In this document: piece after piece, positions 1-5,059 of the stretch
Layout: the number at the start of each line of letters is the position of its first letter
Numbering within the stretch: the stretch's first letter is position 1
NCBI GenBank assembly: GCA_934454745.1
Contig: CAKSGP010000124.1
Span: 1-5,059 of the forward strand
DNA length: 5,059 bases
Direction of reading: 5' to 3'
Source: an uncultured Clostridia bacterium
GTDB lineage: Bacteria > Bacillota > Clostridia > UBA1381
Notes under the pieces: model-generated
Told to the model about the DNA's origin: nothing
Databases searched by the model: none
Seen by the model: the letters and a program-made list of their open reading frames with translations, nothing else
Translations under genes and position numbers: made by a program

Positions 1-868
1 GCTCCTACCACCGAATATTGAAAAGAAATTTGGCGTTATAAAGGGAAATATAGATTTGCTTGCAGGAATAAGAGAATACATACACAGAAGTACTCATACC
101 TATGTTATATTATCATTGGGAAATATGATATACAACATTGATTTTGATGCAGTTGTTAAAAGCCATATAGAACAGCAGGCAGATATTACCGTTGTTTATA
201 AAAATATAAACGGTGTTGAGGAATCGGAATTATCACGCTATACACTTCTTGATATAGATGAAGACGGCAGAGTATGCGACATAGAGGTACAGCCGTATTA
301 TCCGAAAACAACAAATGCCAGCCTTGAAGTATTCGTTATGGAAAAGGTGTTGCTTGAGAGCATTATTGATGAATGTTCGGCTCGGGGTGATGTTGACTTT
401 GTTAAAGATGCCATAATCAAAAAGATGTCAGGCACACGTATTTTTGGGTATGAATTTGACGGTCACTTTTACAAAATAGATTCTATGAAATCCTACTACC
501 GTACAAATATGGAATTTCTTAAGGCTGACCGCAGAGATGAAGTATTTAACCGTAAACGTCCTATCTATACAAAAACAAAGGACCAGAGTCCTTCAAAATA
601 CGGCGATGAAGCAGTATGTAAAAACAGCTTCATATCTGATGGTTGTGTAATTGAAGGAACAGTAATAAACTCTGTTCTCTCACGTGGTGTCAAGGTCGAA
701 AAGGGTGCTATCGTAAAGGATTCTGTTATAATGCAGGACAGTGTTATTGAATCAGGTGCAGAGGTAAACTACGTTGTATTTGATAAAGAAGTTGTAATAA
801 CAAAGGGCAGAAAGCTTATAGGACAGGAAAATTATCCCCTTGCAATATCAAAGGGTATGATAATATAA
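1..868 (+). CDS. glgD: Glucose-1-phosphate adenylyltransferase, GlgD subunit (5'-truncated by window edge)
   Basis: This is the non-catalytic or regulatory partner of GlgC in ADP-glucose pyrophosphorylase, which makes ADP-glucose from glucose-1-phosphate and ATP for glycogen synthesis in the cytoplasm. The frame is open from base 2, giving 288 codons; from the usual GlgD size (about 370 aa) some 80-90 N-terminal residues lie outside the window. The visible part has the end of the nucleotidyltransferase fold, with SLGNMIYNIDF (nt 113-145) where GlgC has GDHIYKMDY, so the metal-binding Asp is replaced by Asn. IEVQPYYPK (nt 281-307) stands where GlgC has its FxEKP substrate-binding Lys motif. 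The C-terminal left-handed beta-helix (about nt 595-790) shows hexapeptide-like repeats, and the protein ends LIGQENYPLAISKGMII, as GlgD proteins do. These substitutions are what separates GlgD from GlgC. The TTG at nt 56 is internal, not a start. glgC is expected just upstream. Confidence 0.93.
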   Translation, partial: LLPPNIEKKFGVIKGNIDLLAGIREYIHRSTHTYVILSLGNMIYNIDFDAVVKSHIEQQADITVVYKNINGVEESELSRYTLLDIDEDGRVCDIEVQPYYPKTTNASLEVFVMEKVLLESIIDECSARGDVDFVKDAIIKKMSGTRIFGYEFDGHFYKIDSMKSYYRTNMEFLKADRRDEVFNRKRPIYTKTKDQSPSKYGDEAVCKNSFISDGCVIEGTVINSVLSRGVKVEKGAIVKDSVIMQDSVIESGAEVNYVVFDKEVVITKGRKLIGQENYPLAISKGMII

Positions 869-880
869 TGTATGAGTTTG

Positions 881-913
881 ACAGGAGGCTGTCTTTTGCC
901 TCCTGTTTCGTTT
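881..913 (+). terminator. Intrinsic (Rho-independent) terminator of glgD
   Basis: A perfect 9-bp stem, ACAGGAGGC (881-889) with GCCTCCTGT (898-906), encloses an 8-nt T-rich loop and is followed by a T-rich tail TTCGTTT (907-913). It begins 12 bp after the glgD stop codon. The tail is T-rich only in the + direction, so it should stop transcription coming from glgD. The U-tract is interrupted by CG, so some read-through into glgA is possible. Confidence 0.82.
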
Positions 914-965
914 ATTCATAGATTATTGTAAAAATATCTAATATCTTTGCAAAAATGCGAATTAT

Positions 966-991
966 GTTGTAAAAAACAACTGTTTTTCAAC
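966..991. repeat. A/T-rich inverted repeat upstream of the glgA promoter
   Basis: GTTGT-AAAAA-ACAAC (966-980) is a perfect 5-bp inverted repeat with a 5-nt centre. Its left half can also pair with TGTTTTTCAAC (981-991) as an imperfect longer stem (GTTG and A-run against T-run and CAAC, with small bulges). It lies 7 bp upstream of the -35 hexamer, a position where activator sites or A-tract UP-like elements sit. The role is inferred from position only; chance is possible in such A/T-rich DNA. Confidence 0.4.
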
Positions 992-998
992 GCATTAA

Positions 999-1027
999 TT
1001 GACAATGAAGAGAAAAAATAATAAAAT
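999..1027 (+). promoter_or_regulatory. Sigma-A (sigma-70) type promoter for glgA-glgP
   Basis: A perfect -35 hexamer TTGACA (999-1004) is followed by a 17-bp spacer and the -10 hexamer TAAAAT (1022-1027, 5 of 6 matches to TATAAT). Transcription would start near 1034-1035, giving a leader of about 36 nt to the ATG at 1071. No extended -10 TG is present. The promoter sits downstream of the glgD terminator, so glgA and glgP can be transcribed independently of glgD. Confidence 0.8.
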
Positions 1028-1034
1028 TAATTTG

Positions 1035-1049
1035 GTGTATTGTATACAC
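1035..1049. promoter_or_regulatory. Possible operator: inverted repeat at the predicted transcription start
   Basis: GTGTAT (1035-1040), TGT, ATACAC (1044-1049) form a perfect 6-bp inverted repeat with a 3-nt centre, and TGTATACA (1041-1048) inside it is itself an 8-bp palindrome. It spans roughly +1 to +15 of the predicted promoter, a classic place for a repressor site. It loosely resembles the TTGTATATACAA operator type of GntR-family sugar regulators such as TreR. That link is only a resemblance; no regulator gene is visible here. Confidence 0.4.
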
Positions 1050-1051
1050 AG

Positions 1052-1056
1052 AAAGG
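1052..1056 (+). promoter_or_regulatory. Weak ribosome binding site of glgA that bears on start choice
   Basis: AAAGG is the only Shine-Dalgarno-like stretch ahead of glgA. It is 14 nt from ATG 1071 (longer than usual) but only 2 nt from ATG 1059 (too short), so spacing alone does not settle the start. It lies immediately after the inverted repeat 1035-1049, which could form a small hairpin in the leader RNA. Confidence 0.45.
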
Positions 1057-1070
1057 CAATGGTAAAACTT

Positions 1071-2711
1071 ATGAAAGTATTATTTGCTACATCAGAGTGT
1101 GCACCTTTTATAAAAACAGGCGGTCTTGGTGATGTTGTAGGTTCGCTTCCCCAGACACTCCGAGAAAAAGGTGTCGATGCACGTGTCATTTTACCGCTTT
1201 ATAAAAGCATACCTCAAAAATTTAAAGACGAGATGAGATATGTTGGCAATATCTATATTGATATGGCGTGGCGTAGACAGTATTGCGGTATATTTGAGCT
1301 TAATTATAATAATTGCATTTACTATTTTATTGATAACAAGTTATATTTTAATGGCGATAAGCCTTATGACCATATCCACCTTGACTGCGAGAAATTCATA
1401 TTTTTTTCAAAGGCAGCCTTATCGATACTTCCGACAGTGGGTTTCTGCCCTGATGTCGTTCATTGTAATGACTGGCAGACAGGTCCTATACCTGTATTGC
1501 TTGATACATTCCGTAATAATCCGTTCTATCAGAATATGAAGACAGTCATCACCATTCATAACCTTAAATTCCAGGGGCGTTGGGGTATGCCTGAAATAAA
1601 GGATGCAATGGGTATTTCCGATTACTACTTCACATCAGATAAGCTTGAGTATTATGGGGATGCCAACCTCTTAAAGGGCGGAATGGTATATGCAGACAAA
1701 ATAACTACGGTTTCTGACACATACGCAAGAGAAATAACAACACCGTATTTCGGCGAGGGGCTTGATTCCCTTTTGCGTGCAAGACAGAATGACCTTTTAG
1801 GAATCGTAAACGGTATTTCTTATGAGGATTGGAATCCGCAAAAAGACGAGTTCATACCAAAGAAATACACACCGCGTACAGTAAAATCAGGCAAAGCCGC
1901 AAATAAAGCGGAGCTGCAAAAGGAATTGGGACTTCCCGAAAATCCAGATAAAATGCTTATCGGAATAGTTTCAAGACTTACTGACCAGAAAGGCTTTGAC
2001 CTTATTGCATATAAGCTTGAGGAGCTTTGTAACAGCGACGGCTGTCAGCTTGTAGTTCTCGGTACAGGCGAGGAGAGATATGAAAATCTGTTCCGTCACT
2101 ATTCATGGAAACACCCCGATAGAATTTCAGCATACATAGCATATTCAAACGAAATGTCGCATAAGATATATGCTGCGTGCGATGCATTCTTGATGCCGTC
2201 AGCATTTGAGCCTTGTGGACTTTCGCAGATTATATCAATGAAATACGGTACACTTCCCATAGTCCGTGAAACGGGCGGATTAAAGGACACTGTAATTCCG
2301 TATAATAAATTTACAGGCGAGGGCTACGGCTTTTCATTTGCCAACTATAATGCAGACGAAATGCTTGGCTGTATTTATTCGGCAATGGACGTTTACTATA
2401 ACGATAAGGATGCCTGGTCAAAGCTTGTAAAGCAAGCAATGAATGCAGACTATTCCTGGAATGTTTCAGCAGAAAAGTACATTGATATGTATAGCTCAAT
2501 CACAGGTATAGCACGTCCCCAAAAGGTGGTAAAGACACCGCCAAAGAAAAAATCGGATTTTGACAAGAATATCCGTAACGATTTTGAAGCCTCAGAGGCG
2601 GAGATTGCAGAAAAAGCAAAGGAGCCTAAAGTGGTCGAGGTGAAAAATCCCTTTACACCATCCGAGCAGAAAAAAACAGCATCTAAGAAAAAGGCTGTAA
2701 AAAAGAAATAA
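1071..2711 (+). CDS. glgA: Glycogen synthase (ADP-glucose type, GT5), with lysine-rich C-terminal tail
   Basis: The enzyme transfers glucose from ADP-glucose to the non-reducing end of alpha-1,4-glucan in the cytoplasm. From ATG 1071 it has 546 residues. The N-terminal GT5 domain begins MKVLFATSECAPF with KTGGLGD at residues 15-21, whose Lys15 binds ADP-glucose, and HCNDWQ at 131-136. The C-terminal GT-B domain has SRLTDQKGFD (301-310; Arg302 and Lys307 match the phosphate-binding pair) and SAFEPCGLSQ (377-386; Glu380 is the conserved catalytic-site Glu), then ETGGLKDTV. The core ends near residue 478. Residues 483-546 are an extra hydrophilic tail with 18 lysines, ending KKTASKKKAVKKK; the family is usually about 480 aa. 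Start 1071 was chosen because family members begin there. ATG 1059 is an in-frame alternative, and TTG 999 is part of the -35 box. glgP follows after 34 bp. Confidence 0.95.
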   Translation: MKVLFATSECAPFIKTGGLGDVVGSLPQTLREKGVDARVILPLYKSIPQKFKDEMRYVGNIYIDMAWRRQYCGIFELNYNNCIYYFIDNKLYFNGDKPYDHIHLDCEKFIFFSKAALSILPTVGFCPDVVHCNDWQTGPIPVLLDTFRNNPFYQNMKTVITIHNLKFQGRWGMPEIKDAMGISDYYFTSDKLEYYGDANLLKGGMVYADKITTVSDTYAREITTPYFGEGLDSLLRARQNDLLGIVNGISYEDWNPQKDEFIPKKYTPRTVKSGKAANKAELQKELGLPENPDKMLIGIVSRLTDQKGFDLIAYKLEELCNSDGCQLVVLGTGEERYENLFRHYSWKHPDRISAYIAYSNEMSHKIYAACDAFLMPSAFEPCGLSQIISMKYGTLPIVRETGGLKDTVIPYNKFTGEGYGFSFANYNADEMLGCIYSAMDVYYNDKDAWSKLVKQAMNADYSWNVSAEKYIDMYSSITGIARPQKVVKTPPKKKSDFDKNIRNDFEASEAEIAEKAKEPKVVEVKNPFTPSEQKKTASKKKAVKKK

Positions 2712-2731
2712 AAATTCGCATTGTGAAAATT

Positions 2732-2737
2732 AAGGAG
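2732..2737 (+). promoter_or_regulatory. Strong ribosome binding site of glgP
   Basis: AAGGAG lies 8 nt before the ATG at 2746, close to ideal for a Firmicute. It fixes the glgP start and contrasts with the weak site of glgA, suggesting GlgP is translated more efficiently from the shared message. Confidence 0.88.
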
Positions 2738-2745
2738 AGAGATTC

Positions 2746-5059
2746 ATGGAAGAGAAAAACGCAAAAAACAAGCTTACACCAAAGCAGGAGGCGTTAAAGA
2801 ACGAAATTATAGGAAAGGTTAATCGACATTTTGGTAAGATTATGGAGGAAGCAACACCTCATATGATTTATACGGCGTGTGCACTTACAGTCCGTGACAA
2901 GATAATGGAGAAATGGGCAAAGTCACACCGTGAAGTTAAAAAAGAGGGCTCAAAAAAGCTGTACTATCTTTCATTTGAATTTTTGATGGGCAGGCTTCTT
3001 TGTACAAACGTATTAAACCTTATGCAGACAGAGGATTATGAAGCTGTATTAAACGATTTGGGATATACTCTTCCTGAGGTTGCAGAGCTTGAAAATGATG
3101 CAGGTCTTGGTAACGGTGGTCTTGGCAGACTTGCGGCATGCTTTATAGATTCGCTTACAACTCTCGACTTACCTGCATACGGATGTACATTGAGATATGA
3201 GTACGGTCTTTTCAGACAGAAAATAGTAGACGGTTTCCAGACGGAGCTTCCCGATACATGGCTTGAAAACGGCAATGCCTGGGAGGTTGCACGTCCTGAA
3301 GAAGCTGTTAAGGTTTCCTTTGGCGGAGATGTGAATGCATACTGGGAAAACGGAAAAATGAACATTTCCTACTCAAACGAGAGAACAGTTCTTGCTGTAC
3401 CCTATGATGTACCCCTATGCGGATACGATTCAAAGATAATAAATAAGCTAAGACTATGGAGTGCACAGTCATCATCAGAATTTAATATGCGCGCCTTCAA
3501 TTCAGGTGACTACACACGTGCAATTGAGGAAAAAGAGCTTGCAAGCGTTATTTCTAAGGTTCTCTATCCTGAGGATAACCATACAGAAGGTAAAGAGCTT
3601 CGCCTTAAACAGCAATATTTCCTTGTATCTGCAACCTTGCAGTGGATATTAAAGGAATTTGAGGAAAGAAACGGTAATAACTGGTTTTTACTACCTGAAA
3701 AAATCGTTATTCATATAAATGATACCCACCCGACAATGGCTATCCCTGAGCTTATGCGTTTGCTTATGGACGAAAAAGGTCTTGGCTGGGACGAGGCGTG
3801 GGAAATAGTAACACACGTATTTGCTTATACTAACCATACAGTAATGAGTGAGGCACTTGAAAAGTGGCCCCAGGATATGTTCAGACGTGTTGTTCCAAGA
3901 CTTTATATGATTCTTGAGGAAATGAACAGACGTCTTATGGAAAGGGTAGAGGCATTCTATCCCGGCGATAAGGGTAAGCACGACTATATGGCAATCTTTT
4001 CAAACAATCAGGTGTCAATGGCTAATACCTGTCTTGCAAGCGTATTTGCTGTAAATGGTGTATCAAAGCTTCACACAGATATATTGAAGCAGGATATTTT
4101 CCGTGACTACTATATGATGGATAAGGACCGTTTCCACGCTATCACAAACGGTATTACGTTCAGAAGATGGATTGCAAACTGTAACCCTGCTCTTACAAAG
4201 CTTATTGACGATACAATAGGCAAAGGATGGCTGAAGGATGCAGATAAGCTTCAGGGACTTGCAAAGTATGCAACCGATGCAACATTCCAAAAAAAGTACG
4301 AGGCAATCAAGCGTGCAAACAAGCAGGTTGTTGCTGACTATATTAAGGAACATAACGGTGTAGAAGTTAATCCTGATTCTATATTTGATATACAGTGTAA
4401 AAGGCTTCACGAATACAAGCGTCAGATGATGAACGTTCTTCATATTATTGCTGAATATAACAGAATACTTACAGATAAAGAGTACGCAAAGAACTATTAT
4501 CCAAAAACATATATATTCGGTGCAAAGGCAGCCCCTGGCTATAAGCGTGCAAAGAACATCATAAAGCTTATTAACTCAGTAGGCGATATGATTAACAATG
4601 ACGCTCGCATTGATAATAAGATAAAGGTTATATTCATAGAAAACTATGGTGTGTCAATTGCTGAAAAGCTTGTAACTGCAGCTGATGTATCGGAGCAGAT
4701 TTCAACAGCAGGTAAAGAGGCATCAGGCACGGGTAATATGAAGTTTATGTTAAACGGTGCCGTAACGATAGGTACAATGGATGGTGCAAACGTAGAAATG
4801 TACGAGCAGGTCGGAGAGGATAATATATATATTTTCGGACTTCGTGCAGATGAGGTTGATGCAAGACTTCGTGTTATGGGTAATGACGAGGTTAAGAACA
4901 TCTATGCAACAAATGCTCAGCTAAGAGGTGCTCTTGAACAGCTTATAAACGGAACAATTGTTCCCGGCAATACAAATATATTTATGGATTTGTACAATAC
5001 ATTATTATTTGGTGATTACGGTTACGCCGACACATATATGGTATTGCGTGACTTTGAAT
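2746..5059 (+). CDS. glgP: Glycogen (alpha-glucan) phosphorylase, GT35 (3'-truncated by window edge)
   Basis: This PLP-dependent enzyme releases glucose-1-phosphate from the non-reducing ends of glycogen in the cytoplasm. I translated the frame from ATG 2746 to the window end: 771 codons without a stop or frameshift, so only some 30-60 C-terminal residues should be missing (bacterial GlgP is about 800-830 aa). Seen in order: YYLSFEFLMGRLL (residues 73-85), AGLGNGGLGRLAACFIDS (119-136), INDTHPTMAIPELMR (Asp326, like rabbit Asp339), YTNHTVMSEALEKWP (His364, like His377), TNGITFRRW (467-475), KRLHEYKRQ (Lys552, Arg553 and Lys558, the phosphate and PLP contacts) and the phosphorylase signature EASGTGNMKFMLN, whose Lys666 forms the PLP Schiff base. 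All key catalytic residues are present. The short Lys-rich N-terminus lacks the phosphoserine region of the animal enzymes. It is probably cotranscribed with glgA, 34 bp upstream. Confidence 0.96.
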   Translation, partial: MEEKNAKNKLTPKQEALKNEIIGKVNRHFGKIMEEATPHMIYTACALTVRDKIMEKWAKSHREVKKEGSKKLYYLSFEFLMGRLLCTNVLNLMQTEDYEAVLNDLGYTLPEVAELENDAGLGNGGLGRLAACFIDSLTTLDLPAYGCTLRYEYGLFRQKIVDGFQTELPDTWLENGNAWEVARPEEAVKVSFGGDVNAYWENGKMNISYSNERTVLAVPYDVPLCGYDSKIINKLRLWSAQSSSEFNMRAFNSGDYTRAIEEKELASVISKVLYPEDNHTEGKELRLKQQYFLVSATLQWILKEFEERNGNNWFLLPEKIVIHINDTHPTMAIPELMRLLMDEKGLGWDEAWEIVTHVFAYTNHTVMSEALEKWPQDMFRRVVPRLYMILEEMNRRLMERVEAFYPGDKGKHDYMAIFSNNQVSMANTCLASVFAVNGVSKLHTDILKQDIFRDYYMMDKDRFHAITNGITFRRWIANCNPALTKLIDDTIGKGWLKDADKLQGLAKYATDATFQKKYEAIKRANKQVVADYIKEHNGVEVNPDSIFDIQCKRLHEYKRQMMNVLHIIAEYNRILTDKEYAKNYYPKTYIFGAKAAPGYKRAKNIIKLINSVGDMINNDARIDNKIKVIFIENYGVSIAEKLVTAADVSEQISTAGKEASGTGNMKFMLNGAVTIGTMDGANVEMYEQVGEDNIYIFGLRADEVDARLRVMGNDEVKNIYATNAQLRGALEQLINGTIVPGNTNIFMDLYNTLLFGDYGYADTYMVLRDFE

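Larger units (their letters stand above)
869..1070 (+). other. Intergenic region glgD-glgA (202 bp) carrying terminator, promoter and inverted repeats
   Basis: This non-coding, strongly A/T-rich stretch separates glgD from glgA. It holds, in order, the glgD terminator, a plain A/T-rich segment (about 914-965) in which I see nothing definite, an inverted repeat (966-991), a sigma-A-type promoter (999-1027), a second inverted repeat at the predicted transcription start (1035-1049) and a weak ribosome binding site (1052-1056). No convincing catabolite-repression (cre) box or riboswitch was seen. Confidence 0.8.

Noticed and set aside
907..1034. Catabolite-responsive element (cre) or second promoter in the glgD-glgA gap
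   Set aside because: No stretch matches the cre consensus well, and other TTG-type -35 candidates (for example TTGCAA at 947-952) lack a reasonable -10 at proper spacing.
995..1189. 64-codon minus-strand frame over the glgA promoter and 5' end
   Set aside because: It overlaps the promoter and the conserved GlgA N-terminus, and its product is not recognisable.
2670..2676. A7 run near the glgA 3' end as a programmed frameshift site
   Set aside because: The run is not phased as an A_AAA_AAG-type heptamer in the glgA frame, and no stimulatory structure was seen after it; it simply encodes Lys codons of the tail.
3036..4443. Antisense open frames within glgP (3036-3365, 3691-3981, 4063-4443, the longest 126 codons)
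   Set aside because: They lie wholly opposite the conserved phosphorylase sequence, resemble no family I know and have compositions expected of reversed coding DNA. The same holds for 4644-4901 (-), 2002-2499 (-), 1240-1539 (+) and 3461-3652 (+).
2746..5059. Possible frameshift or pseudogene in glgP
   Set aside because: Codon-by-codon translation shows one uninterrupted frame with all catalytic motifs in register; it only lacks its end because the window stops.
1..5059. Mobile elements, CRISPR arrays, tRNA/rRNA genes or an undescribed defence-type system
   Set aside because: No transposase, terminal repeats, spaced direct repeats or RNA-gene signatures were seen; the window is fully accounted for by three glycogen genes and one short regulatory gap.

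Overview
The window is ordinary chromosomal sequence with moderately low GC. It carries three consecutive glycogen-metabolism genes, all on the + strand: the 3' part of glgD (ADP-glucose pyrophosphorylase, GlgD subunit), a complete glgA (glycogen synthase, GT5) and a 5' fragment of glgP (glycogen phosphorylase, GT35) that is still open at the right edge. The order D-A-P matches the end of the glgBCDAP operon of Bacillus. Together with the separate GlgD subunit, the A/T-rich intergenic DNA and the strong AAGGAG ribosome binding site, it points to a Firmicute, most likely an anaerobic Clostridia member (Oscillospiraceae/Lachnospiraceae-like). That placement is inference; no marker gene for taxonomy is present.

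Layout: glgD ends at 868 and is followed at once by a good intrinsic terminator (881-913). The roughly 200-bp gap to glgA holds an A/T-rich inverted repeat (966-991), an almost ideal sigma-A promoter (TTGACA at 999-1004, 17-bp spacer, TAAAAT at 1022-1027) and a short perfect inverted repeat at the predicted transcription start (1035-1049). glgA (best start 1071) and glgP (start 2746) are 34 bp apart with no terminator between them, so they probably form one transcription unit that can be controlled separately from glgD.

How the genes work together: GlgD, normally paired with catalytic GlgC (expected just upstream, outside the window), supplies ADP-glucose. GlgA transfers the glucose onto alpha-1,4-glucan chains, and GlgP releases it again as glucose-1-phosphate. 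Building and degrading enzymes are thus made from the same locus, and net flux must be set largely by enzyme activity.

I found no mobile element, CRISPR array, RNA gene or new multi-gene system. The points worth a second look are the regulatory layout ahead of glgA, the start codon of glgA (a TTG-initiated longer reading frame begins exactly on the -35 box) and a lysine-rich C-terminal tail of about 65 residues on GlgA.
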